From positions 1 to 22,095 of the forward strand of contig CAZFLM010000093.1 in NCBI GenBank assembly GCA_964519955.1: a stretch of DNA of 22,095 nt, in the 5' to 3' direction. Shown here one piece after another: positions 7,002 to 15,679 of the stretch. The notes below the pieces were generated by a model, which saw only the letters and a list, made by a program, of their open reading frames with translations, was not told where the DNA came from and did no database searches. The stretch's first letter is position 1; each line of letters opens with the position of its first letter. Position numbers and translations under genes: made by a program. Origin of the DNA: CAZFLM01 sp964519955 (lineage in GTDB: Bacteria > Armatimonadota > Chthonomonadetes > Chthonomonadales > CAJBBX01).

Positions 7002-7739
7002 GTGCAAGGTTGGAGACGTACGAGCGGCTTCACGCTCATCGAACTGCTAGTCGTGATCGCCATCATAGCCATTTTGGCGGCGATCCTGTTCCCGGTGTTC
7101 GCCAGGGCGAGGGAGCAAGCGCGCAAGACGAGCTGCTTGAACAACGTCAAGCAGATCGGCACCGCGATGATGATGTACGCCCAGGACTACGACGAGACCC
7201 TGGCAGCCGTCCGGTTCGCCGACTACCCGAACGGCCTCTGGAACTCGCCGCTCTGGAACGACTGGGGTTGGTGCTACATCTGGCCGCTGTTCCAGCCGTA
7301 TATCAAGAACTACAACGTCTTCACTTGCCCGAGCGCCAGGGATCAGTGGGCAGGCCCATCGAACAACCGGGTCAGCGTGAGCTACGCGTACAACGAGTAC
7401 ATGTATAACTCGGGCAACGGGTTGACCAAGCTCGCTACGCTCAGCAACGGCCAGTTCGGCGTTGCGGACATCGCGCTGTTTGCGGACTGCCGCTTCGCCG
7501 GCATCTTCAACGACTGGGATGCTGGGTACACGGGCAACGGCACGGCCTATCCGCTGAGCTACCTCGCCCGCATTTCGCTGGCAGAGGATAACAAGCCCCG
7601 GCACGAGGGCTCGAACATCGGCTTCGCCGACGGCCACGCCAAGTTCATGGGCGTTACGCAGATCACCAGCCCGTCCCCGAACGGTGTGCCGAGCGGCCAG
7701 AACCCGATCGTCAACCCGAACGCGACCAAGAAGCTGTAG
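7002..7739 (+). CDS. Type IV-pilin-like protein with H-x8-DG motif (copy 2)
   Basis: The 245-aa protein has the class III signal RTSG|FTLIELLVVIAIIAIL, then FPVFARAREQARKTSC, NNVKQIGTAMMMYAQDYDE, and a C-terminal RHEGSNIGFADGH. It is a paralogue of the protein at 4880-5638 and should be processed by prepilin peptidase and placed at the cell surface. The start is GTG 7002 with AAAGGAG at 6987-6993 (8-nt gap). The central region (aromatic- and Asn-rich, YIKNYNVFTCPSAR, YNEYMYNSGN) keeps two conserved Cys-containing segments seen in copy 1 (CPSA). Unlike copy 1 its upstream regulator is a wreck, so it may have lost local control. It converges on the aldo/keto reductase. Confidence 0.9.
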   Translation: MQGWRRTSGFTLIELLVVIAIIAILAAILFPVFARAREQARKTSCLNNVKQIGTAMMMYAQDYDETLAAVRFADYPNGLWNSPLWNDWGWCYIWPLFQPYIKNYNVFTCPSARDQWAGPSNNRVSVSYAYNEYMYNSGNGLTKLATLSNGQFGVADIALFADCRFAGIFNDWDAGYTGNGTAYPLSYLARISLAEDNKPRHEGSNIGFADGHAKFMGVTQITSPSPNGVPSGQNPIVNPNATKKL

Positions 7740-7763
7740 TCGAGGTCTGCTGTCCGTTACGAG

Positions 7764-7798
7764 CACCGAGGGCCGCCCCGCTGGGGCGGCCCTCGGTG
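7764..7798. terminator. Bidirectional terminator between pilin 2 and aldo/keto reductase
   Basis: A perfect 16-bp stem, CACCGAGGGCCGCCCC (7764-7779) with GGGGCGGCCCTCGGTG (7783-7798), closes a 3-nt loop midway between two convergent genes. Confidence 0.8.
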
Positions 7799-7817
7799 TC
7801 GCTGGGGTGATCGGCGC

Positions 7818-8798
7818 CTAGCCGGCCAGCGCCTCGCGCACAAACGCCACGTCGTCGTCCGACAGGTATCTCCCCGCCGCGGCCACGTTGCACCTCGCCT
7901 GGCGCTCGTTCCGGAAGCCGGGAATGACGCAAGCGACGCGGGGTTCGGCGAGCACGTAGTTCAGCGCGACGGCTGCCAGGTCCTCGGTAGTGGCGCCGAA
8001 GCGGTCCTTCAGCTTCTGCAGCCTCGGCTTCAGGCGCGCGATCTCCTCCGCGCTGAAGGCGCCGCTCCCGCGCCGGTGGTCGCCGGGCTCGAACTGCGGC
8101 GGGTTCGCCGGGTCGTACTTGTCGAGCAGGCGCGCCTGGGCCAGCGGGCTGAACGCCACGAACGTGAGCTGGTACTGCTCCATCAGCGTCGCCACGCGCG
8201 ACCCGGGTCGCACGAACTGGTCGTCGAGCGCGTGCGCCCAGCTCTGCAGCACCTGCGGCTTCACGACCGGAACCGCGCGCTCGAAGTCGTCGGCGGAGTA
8301 GGCCGACTGCCCCTTGATGCGCACCTTGCCTTCCTGTACCAGCGCGTCCATCGTCGCGGCGGCCTCGGGCAGGTACTTCGCGTTCTCGCCGAAGTCTCCG
8401 TGGTGGAAGTAGTAGAGGTCGATGGTGTCGCGCTCCAGGTTGATGAGCGACTGCTCGCACTGGTGGCGGATGTGGGCAGGCTCGTAGGCGTGCGCCGCGG
8501 TGCCGGGGAAGTGGCCGATCTTGGTGGCGATTACGAAGTCGGTCGACTTCAGCCCCAGGCGCTTCAGCACGCGGGCCAGCATCCGCTCCGCGCGCCCGTT
8601 GCCGTACACATCCGCGTTGTCGAAGTGGTTCACCCCGGCGTCAACGGCCAGCTTGATGCCCGCCGCGATCTCGTCCTCGTCCACGTTGGCCCAGCCATTG
8701 GGCGATCCGTTCACCCAGTTCAGGCCGCCCATCGTCCAACACCCGAAGCTGATCTCGGAGACCTTCACGCCGGTCGTGCCGAGTTCCCGGTAGTTCAT
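7818..8798 (-). CDS. Aldo/keto reductase
   Basis: The 326-aa protein is a standard NADPH-dependent aldo/keto reductase of the bacterial single-domain type. The catalytic tetrad can be read: D60 and Y65 in FDNADVYG, K93 in ATKIG, H132 in DLYYFHHG. The C-terminal cofactor-binding region is EDLAAVALNYVLAEPRVACVIPGFRN. Length is typical. On the mRNA GGAGGAG lies just before ATG 8798. Members reduce aldehydes or ketones of sugars and other small carbonyls; the substrate here is open. It ends against the pilin-2 terminator, and a 3' fragment of a sister copy lies at 6384-6461. Confidence 0.92.
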   Translation of the reverse strand: MNYRELGTTGVKVSEISFGCWTMGGLNWVNGSPNGWANVDEDEIAAGIKLAVDAGVNHFDNADVYGNGRAERMLARVLKRLGLKSTDFVIATKIGHFPGTAAHAYEPAHIRHQCEQSLINLERDTIDLYYFHHGDFGENAKYLPEAAATMDALVQEGKVRIKGQSAYSADDFERAVPVVKPQVLQSWAHALDDQFVRPGSRVATLMEQYQLTFVAFSPLAQARLLDKYDPANPPQFEPGDHRRGSGAFSAEEIARLKPRLQKLKDRFGATTEDLAAVALNYVLAEPRVACVIPGFRNERQARCNVAAAGRYLSDDDVAFVREALAG

Positions 8799-8877
8799 GC
8801 GTGCTCCTCCCGTCGTCGTCGGGTCGTTACCCTACCGTACGAGGGCGGGGCGGGGGTGGGGCTCCCACTGGTGGACC

Positions 8878-8906
8878 TTGCTGCCTGTGGTGCGCGCTGG
8901 TATAAT
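8878..8906 (+). promoter_or_regulatory. Promoter giving a leaderless mRNA
   Basis: TTGCTG (8878-8883), a 17-bp spacer and a consensus TATAAT (8901-8906). The expected transcription start, 6-7 bp later, coincides with ATG 8913, so the message would have no 5' leader; indeed no ribosome site precedes that ATG. Confidence 0.7.
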
Positions 8907-8912
8907 GGCACC

Positions 8913-9173
8913 ATGTACACTGAACAGGTCAAAGCAGCCCTGACCGGGCTGCAGAAGAGCCTCCCGGCGCCGGTGCGCGATTGGCAGATCGAGGAGGGCA
9001 CAGACCACATGGGCCAAGAGGCCGTCTGGGTCTGGGCAGTGCTCGACGACGCCGATCTGACGCAGCAGGTGCGCCAGGGCGTCTGGCACGCAGTGTGGGA
9101 TACCGTGACGGGCCTCGGCCTTGCCGCCGATCCGTGGGTGTACGTCAGGTTCCGCTCCACCTCGGAGGTCTAG
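8913..9173 (+). CDS. Small partner protein of a HEPN module
   Basis: An 86-aa acidic protein with no named family that I can identify. It contains QEAVWVWAVLDDADL, a strand-rich core, and ends in DPWVYVRFRSTSE. Small proteins of this layout (V-W-V-W/V-L-D-D in the middle, W-V-Y-V-R-F-R at the end) are, to my knowledge, often encoded directly before an UPF0332-like HEPN protein, suggesting an antitoxin or regulatory partner, but this is inference. The gene ends 4 bp before the HEPN start. It appears to be translated from a leaderless message. The long open frame upstream is only a shadow of the aldo/keto reductase on the other strand. Confidence 0.65.
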   Translation: MYTEQVKAALTGLQKSLPAPVRDWQIEEGTDHMGQEAVWVWAVLDDADLTQQVRQGVWHAVWDTVTGLGLAADPWVYVRFRSTSEV

Positions 9174-9177
9174 GTTC

Positions 9178-9684
9178 GTGGACTATCCTGGTGACCTGCT
9201 GCACCAAGCCGAGCTGCTGGCGCGGCACGACCGCAGGCGACCCCGACAGGCCAACCTGCGTCGGGCCGTCTCGTCTGCATACTATGCCTTGTTCCATCTA
9301 CTCGCCGCCAGTGGTGCTGCCCGGCTGCTGAGTGGCGCGGGGCGCGAGCCAGCCAGAGTGGCCCTCTCCCGGTCCTTCGAGCACAAGGCGATGGCGGATG
9401 CGTGCAAGGACCTCGCAAGAGGCGCCCAGAGCAAGCTGAGAGTGGCATTGGGCGGCGCAACGGTGCCTCAGCAGTTGCTGGATGTGGCACGCGCGTTTGT
9501 GGAGCTGCAGGAAGCTCGACACCGTGCCGACTACGACCTGTCGGTGCAGTTCTCTCGTCAGGAGGCTCTTGGTCTCGTGCAGTCCGCGGCCCAAGCGTTC
9601 GCCGACTGGGACGCGTCTCGCAAGACCGTCCCAGCCGACGTCCTGCTTGCCGCCATGGTCGCTCCGAAGGGCTTCAGCCGCTAG
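9178..9684 (+). CDS. HEPN-like (UPF0332-type) protein
   Basis: The 168-aa, all-helical protein has the typical HEPN helix NLRRAVSSAYYALFHLL (residues ~26-42) and a late EARHRADYDLS (112-122) followed by a final helix. Many HEPN proteins are RNases with an R-x4-6-H site, frequently toxins of MNT-HEPN pairs. Here the late motif is the R-x-x-A-D-Y-D form of UPF0332, so an RNase site is not certain. GTG 9178 is preceded by GGAGG at 9164-9168, inside the end of the 86-aa partner gene, so the two are translationally linked. The gene converges on the long secreted protein with only 41 bp between and no visible hairpin. Confidence 0.75.
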   Translation: MDYPGDLLHQAELLARHDRRRPRQANLRRAVSSAYYALFHLLAASGAARLLSGAGREPARVALSRSFEHKAMADACKDLARGAQSKLRVALGGATVPQQLLDVARAFVELQEARHRADYDLSVQFSRQEALGLVQSAAQAFADWDASRKTVPADVLLAAMVAPKGFSR

Positions 9685-9725
9685 CCGCCATCGGCTCAGA
9701 TTCCCCTCGGCGCCCCCGCCACCTC

Positions 9726-12700
9726 CTACCTCACCCGCACCGTCACCCACCGCACCTCGCCGAAGCCGGAGACGCCCCTCAGCGTCATCTCCACCCGGAT
9801 GCGGGCGCCGTCGGGCAGGGCTGGCATCTCGGCGACCATGGTATCCGACGTGCCCAGCGGCTGCACGCTGGCCTCCAGCGGCCCGATCCCCAGAGCGTCG
9901 CCGTTGCCCCCGGCCGCCATCGCGTTCCGACACCGCGCGATCAGCACCACCGGGCCGACCCCGGCCGATGAGGGCAGCCACGCCGCCTTGCCCGTGTTGC
10001 CCGCGACGCCGCGGATGCGGATGGGCTCGCCTGCCTTCACCGTCACAGTGGCACCCTCGTAGGGCACATCCTGCCACTGGCCGTCCGCGTTCCGCACCTG
10101 CAGGGAGTCGAACTCGGCGTTCAGGTGCTTGGGCGGGTTGCTGCCGGTGATGGGCACGTTGCCCACCGCGACGCGCGGCGCCGTGGCGCTGTCGGTGCCG
10201 TCGCCATCGGCGCGGAGGCCCGGCGTCTTGCCCTGCGCGATCAGCTTCCAGAACTCGTCCTGCGCCTGCGTGTAGATGCCGAAGAGGCCGTCGGCGTGCG
10301 CGTCCCGGTCGACCTGAATGAACGCGTCGGGCTGCGGGGGAAGCGGGCGGGCGGCGAACTTCTTGGCGTACTCGGCGATGATGCGCGTGAGGCCGCGCCA
10401 CGTGCCGTCGGGGTTGATGATGCCGAAGTCGCTGTTCTCGCCGAAGCGGTAGCCGCCGGGGTACCACCAGCAGACCGTGCCCGCGGAGCCGCTCTTCAGG
10501 GCCATGTCGAAGAAGCAGCGGTAGTAGTTCTCCGTGAACGCGATCGTCTCGGGCTGGTAGAAGCGGCGGTCGAGGGCGTCCTCCGGGGAGGCCGAAGCCG
10601 GCTCGGCGATGTCGGCGCCGCGGTTCCAGATGGTGTAGCCGAACTCGGCCCACAGCACGGGGTGGCCCGGAGCGGTCAGGCGAGCGTACGGCACGGTGAA
10701 CCAGCCCGGCTTCACCTTTTCCCAGTCGCCGATGCGCCCATAGCCCTCCGGCGACACGAAGTCCATGTCGCGCGCCAGGCCGGTGTAGTCATAGCCCATG
10801 AGGTGAGCGCCGCACGTCGGGTTGCCGCCCTCGGACATGCGGAACGAGAGCAGGTGGCGGGCGTCGACCGTGTGGATCTTCTGGCGCGCCTCCAGGTGCT
10901 TGCGGCTCAGCAGGTCGTCCAGGAACCGGCGGTATGCCGCGACCATGCGGTCCGGCCCGGTCGCAAGCACTTCGGCGTCCGACGCGCCGGCGACCTTGCC
11001 GCCCACCCGCGGGATCGGGCGGCCCCAGTCCTGCTCTGCGGCCTCGACGCTGCCGTAGTGGTCGACGACCCAGCGCTCCCACTCCCCATCCCAGCGCACG
11101 CGGGCGTCGCGGAAGCCCCAGACCGACTCCCACGCCAGGTCGTACGCGAATACGGTCGGGTCATCGGCCAGGTGGTTCGCCTTGATGATGTCGCCGATGC
11201 CGGGCCACTCGAAGTCGAGCGGCGTGCCGGGCCGCAGCGACAGGTTCACGCGCAGGCCATGGGCGTCGCAGCGGTTCAGCAGGTCGATCAGGTTGCGGTT
11301 GTGCATCGACTCGATGTAGACGAACGCGCTGATCATGTTGAAGCCGATCTGCTGGCAGCGCGCCAGGTCGCGTTCGATGACGACCGGGTCGTAGCTCTCG
11401 GTGGAGAGCCACTGCTCGAAGTAGTGCCCCGCCTCGATGGCGATGCCTGAGGACGGCATGTAGTTCACGCCGTGCGGGTACCACGGCTTGCCACTGAGCT
11501 GGAACTGCCCATCTTTTGCGGTGATCCAGTCCGTCACACGCCCCGGACGGCTCGCGCTTCGCACCGTGATCTCGTGGCTCAGCCGGTCGATGGGCTTGCC
11601 GTTGCGCAGCAGTACCGTGGTGACTCGGTACCGGTTCGCAGTCAGGTTCCCCGCCGCCCACGTCGCCTCGCACGCCAGGTTGGCTCCCGCGCGGCTCAGC
11701 GGGCGGGTGGTGTGGTAGACCGGCTGCGTGGCGCCCGGCCCCAGCGCCTCGACGCGGATGTCCGCCAACAGCTCCGAGCGGCTGCCCTCGGCCGCCACCG
11801 CGCCCACGCGCATCTTGTCGTCGGGGAAGGCGCCGAAGTACTCGGCCCCGCCCTCATGCAGCATGTCCGGGTCGAGCATGCGCTTCGCCAGGGCGACAAC
11901 GTAGCGTCGGACGTCCGGGCGCGCGTACCACTCCGGTTCGGCGGCGGTGAACGATGCCCAGCGCCCGCCCGCGAACTCGTCGTCGCGGTGGCAGAGCAGC
12001 GTGGCGATGGTGCCGGCGACGCCCTGCTTGCCGGTGACCTGCAGCAGCGGCACCCAGCGCCACTTGCGCGCCTTCAGGTAGCCGGTCCCCTCGGTGCGAG
12101 GGTGCGTCGAGAGGACGTGCTTCGGCAGGGAGGGCGGCTCGCAGGCGAACAGGTCCTTGCTGCGCGACGCGTCGATGCGGGTGGCGCCGCGAACGGGGTA
12201 GACCTTGTACGCGGGCGAGAACGTGTCGAGCGTCGGCGACGTGTAGCGCGGCAGGTCGGACGCCTTGCCGACGCCCGGCTCGGCGAACCAGTACTCGTGC
12301 TTGCCGCCGCCGACGCTGGTGTGCGTGAAGGCGAGGCCGACCGCCATCGTGCGGATGCGCGTCAGGTCCAGCTTGTCGCCGGGGCCGCCGCGGCCCGACT
12401 TGTGGTCCGGGTCCCAGAGCACGAACGCGCCCACCGCCAGCACGTAACGCTGCCACTTCGGGGCGAGCGGGGTGACCGCGATCCAGCGGGAGCCGTCGGC
12501 CTCGGTCAGCTCGATCGAGAGCGCTGTGGTGGCTGCCGAGCCGCGGGCGCGGAAGGTGACCACGTTGTCCGTCGCGGCGGCGGGACGTGCGAGCGTCGTC
12601 GCCAGCGTCTCCCACCCGGTCAAGTTGCTGATCTTCACGTGCAGCGCGCGCCCCACGCCGGCCACGTCCTCGATCGCGTGGGACGCCTCGTACGTCGTGT

Positions 12701-13577
12701 CGTTCGTTGAGCGCCGCCAGTCGGCCTCTTGCATCGTGGCCGCGTCGATCAGGGAGGCGGTCGCCGGCGTGGCGCGGAGCACCTCGCCGACCTGCCACTC
12801 GTCGAGCCACTCGCCGGCGTGGGGCATGCCGGCCGGCATCTGGCGCACGAGGCGGTCGAACGCCGGCGCGCCCATCGCGATCATGTGCCCACCGGCGCGC
12901 AGGTACGAGCTGAGCGTGGAGACGGCCGGGCCGGGGAAGGTGCGCGCTTCCGGCACGACGAGCATCGTGACGAGGCGCTTGTTCAGGATCTGGCGGCTCG
13001 TAACGTCATCTGGGCTCAGCAGGACGACCCTGCGCCCCGTGGCGGCCAGCGCCTGGGCGTACTGCCTGGGCAGCGCCGCGCTGCGCCCGCCCCAGCCGCC
13101 GGAGAGCACGCCGATAGCCGGGCGCTTCTCGCTCAGGCCGAGCTGCGCGATGCGTGAGGCGGCGCTGCGGGCGTTCGCCTCGATGCGGCGGCCCTCCTCG
13201 GCGGTCCAGACGGGGATCGGCCCGACGTGGATGATCGGCGCGCGGGGCTGCTGCCAGTTCTCGCCGAACCAGACCGCCACTAGGAGCTGCCCCTTGAACC
13301 GGTCCGGCGGAATGGCGATGCTGAAGCGCGCGACGCCCGTGCCCGATACCGTCCGCACATCGGTGACGTGCACCACGTTCTGCGCGTCCTTCACCTCGGC
13401 GTGCAGCTTCTCGGGCTCGGCGGCGGCGTAGGCAACCTCGAACTTGAGCGCCTGCCCCTCGATCACCTCGGGCGGAAAGCTGCGCACTTCATGGCGCCAT
13501 GCCTGCGCGGCGGCGGGCAGCGCGACCGTGGCGGCTGCCAGGAGCAGGAGCGCGGTACCGATCCATCGTCTCATCAC
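9726..13577 (-). CDS. Large secreted glycoside-hydrolase-like protein (clan GH-A-like barrel)
   Basis: The 1283-aa product has a Sec signal (WIGTALLLLAAATVALPAAAQA, cut after ~26). A beta-rich domain comes first, then a Rossmann/GATase-like domain at ~150-250 (RPAIGVLSGGWGG, YLRAGGHMIAMGAPAF). Beta-sandwich regions follow, then a TIM-barrel core from ~690 (GKPWYPHGVNYMP). The barrel has LARCQQIGFNMISAF, DAHGLRVNLSLRPG, YDLAWES with E817 as possible acid/base, and LWAEFG with E978 as possible nucleophile. The last ~150 residues look like an Ig-like domain. Such layouts occur in GH5/GH2/GH42-related enzymes; I cannot name the family or substrate. Start: GTG 13577 with AAGGGA 6 nt upstream, or ATG three bases later. 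It is the last gene of the GH172 operon. Confidence 0.8.
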   Translation of the reverse strand: MMRRWIGTALLLLAAATVALPAAAQAWRHEVRSFPPEVIEGQALKFEVAYAAAEPEKLHAEVKDAQNVVHVTDVRTVSGTGVARFSIAIPPDRFKGQLLVAVWFGENWQQPRAPIIHVGPIPVWTAEEGRRIEANARSAASRIAQLGLSEKRPAIGVLSGGWGGRSAALPRQYAQALAATGRRVVLLSPDDVTSRQILNKRLVTMLVVPEARTFPGPAVSTLSSYLRAGGHMIAMGAPAFDRLVRQMPAGMPHAGEWLDEWQVGEVLRATPATASLIDAATMQEADWRRSTNDTTYEASHAIEDVAGVGRALHVKISNLTGWETLATTLARPAAATDNVVTFRARGSAATTALSIELTEADGSRWIAVTPLAPKWQRYVLAVGAFVLWDPDHKSGRGGPGDKLDLTRIRTMAVGLAFTHTSVGGGKHEYWFAEPGVGKASDLPRYTSPTLDTFSPAYKVYPVRGATRIDASRSKDLFACEPPSLPKHVLSTHPRTEGTGYLKARKWRWVPLLQVTGKQGVAGTIATLLCHRDDEFAGGRWASFTAAEPEWYARPDVRRYVVALAKRMLDPDMLHEGGAEYFGAFPDDKMRVGAVAAEGSRSELLADIRVEALGPGATQPVYHTTRPLSRAGANLACEATWAAGNLTANRYRVTTVLLRNGKPIDRLSHEITVRSASRPGRVTDWITAKDGQFQLSGKPWYPHGVNYMPSSGIAIEAGHYFEQWLSTESYDPVVIERDLARCQQIGFNMISAFVYIESMHNRNLIDLLNRCDAHGLRVNLSLRPGTPLDFEWPGIGDIIKANHLADDPTVFAYDLAWESVWGFRDARVRWDGEWERWVVDHYGSVEAAEQDWGRPIPRVGGKVAGASDAEVLATGPDRMVAAYRRFLDDLLSRKHLEARQKIHTVDARHLLSFRMSEGGNPTCGAHLMGYDYTGLARDMDFVSPEGYGRIGDWEKVKPGWFTVPYARLTAPGHPVLWAEFGYTIWNRGADIAEPASASPEDALDRRFYQPETIAFTENYYRCFFDMALKSGSAGTVCWWYPGGYRFGENSDFGIINPDGTWRGLTRIIAEYAKKFAARPLPPQPDAFIQVDRDAHADGLFGIYTQAQDEFWKLIAQGKTPGLRADGDGTDSATAPRVAVGNVPITGSNPPKHLNAEFDSLQVRNADGQWQDVPYEGATVTVKAGEPIRIRGVAGNTGKAAWLPSSAGVGPVVLIARCRNAMAAGGNGDALGIGPLEASVQPLGTSDTMVAEMPALPDGARIRVEMTLRGVSGFGEVRWVTVRVR

Positions 13578-13629
13578 GTCGTTTCCCTTCCGAGTCTGTG
13601 CGGCCGATCAAGCCGCCTGTGCGCAGTGC

Positions 13630-14097
13630 TCAGCCCAGGGGGGCCTCGACTGCGGCGGGTGCGCCCTCGAACAGCGCGCGCACTTGCGGCCTCAGCAGCA
13701 CGATGAACGTGAACACCCCCAGCGCCGTGCCGAACGGGACGGCGAACACGCAGTCTATGCCGGCGATGACAAGGATGGGGATGAAGTGCCGCTGGGCCCT
13801 CATCCAGCGTCCAGAGAGCGCCGTCAGGCCTCCCAGCGTCCAGCCTCCGAGCACGCCCAGCGAGCCGATCGCCGTGAACATCCAACCGACGAAGGCGGGC
13901 GGCGGCACCTCCGCCTTCGGGCCCGCGAGCGCTTGCGGATTGGCCAGCATCATCACTCCGATGCCGACGTAGATCAGAAACATGCACGAGAACAGCGCGA
14001 TCGCGCCCCCCACGATGTAGTGGAAGAGCGTCAGGAGGCGCAGATGCTCCACATCCTGCTGCGTCAGTTGCGGCTGATACGGCGTGGTGTCAGTCAT
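13630..14097 (-). CDS. Small polytopic membrane protein
   Basis: The 155-aa protein starts with a short soluble Gln-rich segment (MTDTTPYQPQLTQQDVEHLR) and has about four hydrophobic helices: HYIVGGAIALFSCMFLIYV, VGWMFTAIGSLGVLGGW, FIPILVIAGIDCVFAVPFG and TALGVFTFIVLL. The first segment (LTLFHYIVGG) resembles that of small uncharacterised four-helix membrane proteins common in Planctomycetes and relatives. Its ATG overlaps the end of the GH172 gene by 8 bp (ATGACTGA), so translation is coupled, and the large secreted protein starts 52 bp downstream. Function unknown; the operon suggests a role around polysaccharide use, which is inference only. Confidence 0.8.
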   Translation of the reverse strand: MTDTTPYQPQLTQQDVEHLRLLTLFHYIVGGAIALFSCMFLIYVGIGVMMLANPQALAGPKAEVPPPAFVGWMFTAIGSLGVLGGWTLGGLTALSGRWMRAQRHFIPILVIAGIDCVFAVPFGTALGVFTFIVLLRPQVRALFEGAPAAVEAPLG

Positions 14098-15679
14098 CGG
14101 CGTTCGTGTCCTCGTTGAGCGGTTGTGCGGCAGCCGAACCCGCGCGGATGGCCTCCCAGCGGGCCTCCTCGGTCTTGGTGCGGTTGGTGGCCGGGTCCAT
14201 GTACCAGTACGCAACGCTGCGGTAGAGGCCGCTGCAGTTGTTGCCGGTGCCGTGCTCGATGGTGAACCGGCCCCTGCGCGTGAACGGCACGTAGTCCGGC
14301 AGGTGCAGGCGGTATCCAAAGAGCTGCGGATCCACGCCCCACTCGCCGAGCATGCCGGAGCCCGACAGCGGCCCGCTGTAGCCGCGGATGCCCCACGCGT
14401 CGTTCATGTAGTCCTCGGCGCCGGTTCCGTACAGGCTCAGGCGCGGGTCGTCGTCGACGAGGAACATCTCGTCACCCTCGCCGGCTGCCCGGTCGGTCGG
14501 GGCGTTCCGCAGGTCGACGTGGAAGCCGCAGCCGACGAAGTGCCCGGCGCCCCACACGTTCAGGAACTCCACGTTGTCGCGCCCATCCAGATTCAGCAGG
14601 CGGCAGGCGACGCCGTTGTAGTCGCGGTGGTCCGGGCCGAAGGGCGTCTCGACGTGCCAGGTCGCGCGGAAGCGGAACAGGTCGGCAGGCAGTTCCGCGA
14701 GCGGCTCGAGGAGCACCTGCACGCGGACTCCCTCCAGCGGGAGGATCGTCCTATTGACGAGGCGGATCGTGGCCTTCTCGGCAAACGGCATCGGGAAGCA
14801 GCAATAGTACGCCCCCTCGGCGTCCGTGCCGACCAGCAGCGAGTTTGGCTTGCGCTCCTGGCCGTAGTCGAGGCAGAGCGGCCCGATCGGTGCGTTGACG
14901 CACGGGTCGCGGCGCTCGTCGTCGTCGAAGTGCGCGACCAGCCAGAGGTTGTCGCGGACGTGCTCGATTGCGCGCGGGGCCGAGTTGGGCGGCAGCGATA
15001 TGCGGATGCCTCGCACGATGCCGGCGCCCTCGGCCTGGAGCAGTACGGCCTCACCGCCCGGCGCGATGGAGTAGGTCCCCTCCCGTGCGGCGCTCCAGTC
15101 CACGAGGGGCTCCCCGCGCTCCCGGTTGGCCCAGATACGCTGCGCCTCGCGGATCTCCGGCGTGTCGAGCGAGGTGGCCGGGGCGAAGCTGCGCACCGGC
15201 GTGTCCGGCGGGTAGAGGTGGTAGTTCACCTGATAGTAGAGGTAGTCGTCCTCGGGGTCGATGGTGACCTTGCACGAGCGCGCGAACGGGATGGGGCAGT
15301 ACGACGTGTGGCCCATGGCGACGTGCTCGGCCTTGGAGCGCTCGTAGTTCGCCGCGCTCTCGCCGCCGATGCCGAACGAGAGCGGGAGCAGGTCGAACAG
15401 GCGCGCGAAGGGGGTCTCGATGGCCGGCGCCTCGCGTCCGTCGATGAAGATGCGCAGCGTGCCCTTCTGCGGGTCGGCGGTCCAGATGCGCGTGATGCAG
15501 CCCGGCCCCTCGGCCTCCATCAGCACGGCGGCCGTGCCCTCGCGGCGGACGAAGTTGCTCCAGTCGTGGTTGCCGCCGCGGCGGTCGTAGCTCGACGCCA
15601 TCATGGCGCGCGCGACCTTCTTCCGCGCGAGAGACAGCGGGTCGTAGAGATGCTCGATGCTCGGGTAGTCCACGTTCAC
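14090..15679 (-). CDS. GH172 / DUF2961 family protein
   Basis: The 529-aa protein shows the DUF2961 pattern: GPGCITRIWTADPQKGTLRI near the start, a substrate-strand region with CPIPFARSCKVTI and YYQVNYHLY, then LYGTGAEDYMNDAWG with the family-conserved Glu at ~422. Characterised GH172 members act on fructofuranose or arabinofuranose linkages (difructose anhydride, arabinan-type glycans), assembling as hexamers. Exact substrate here unknown. No signal peptide is visible with the start used. GTG 15679 was chosen because AGGGGG lies just upstream (15684-15689); GTG 15673 is an equal alternative (two residues shorter), whereas the longer frame from 15739 reads poorly. It is the first gene of a three-gene minus-strand operon. 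Confidence 0.87.
   Translation of the reverse strand: MNVDYPSIEHLYDPLSLARKKVARAMMASSYDRRGGNHDWSNFVRREGTAAVLMEAEGPGCITRIWTADPQKGTLRIFIDGREAPAIETPFARLFDLLPLSFGIGGESAANYERSKAEHVAMGHTSYCPIPFARSCKVTIDPEDDYLYYQVNYHLYPPDTPVRSFAPATSLDTPEIREAQRIWANRERGEPLVDWSAAREGTYSIAPGGEAVLLQAEGAGIVRGIRISLPPNSAPRAIEHVRDNLWLVAHFDDDERRDPCVNAPIGPLCLDYGQERKPNSLLVGTDAEGAYYCCFPMPFAEKATIRLVNRTILPLEGVRVQVLLEPLAELPADLFRFRATWHVETPFGPDHRDYNGVACRLLNLDGRDNVEFLNVWGAGHFVGCGFHVDLRNAPTDRAAGEGDEMFLVDDDPRLSLYGTGAEDYMNDAWGIRGYSGPLSGSGMLGEWGVDPQLFGYRLHLPDYVPFTRRGRFTIEHGTGNNCSGLYRSVAYWYMDPATNRTKTEEARWEAIRAGSAAAQPLNEDTNADD

Noticed and set aside
9685..9725. Terminator expected between the convergent HEPN and exoprotein genes
   Set aside because: No inverted repeat of useful length is visible in the 41 bp.
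10125..11450. Long plus-strand frames opposite the GH-like genes (also at 2156-3661, 20268-21584 and 14084-15718)
   Set aside because: These are antisense shadows of well-supported minus-strand genes in high-GC DNA; they lack motifs and ribosome sites.
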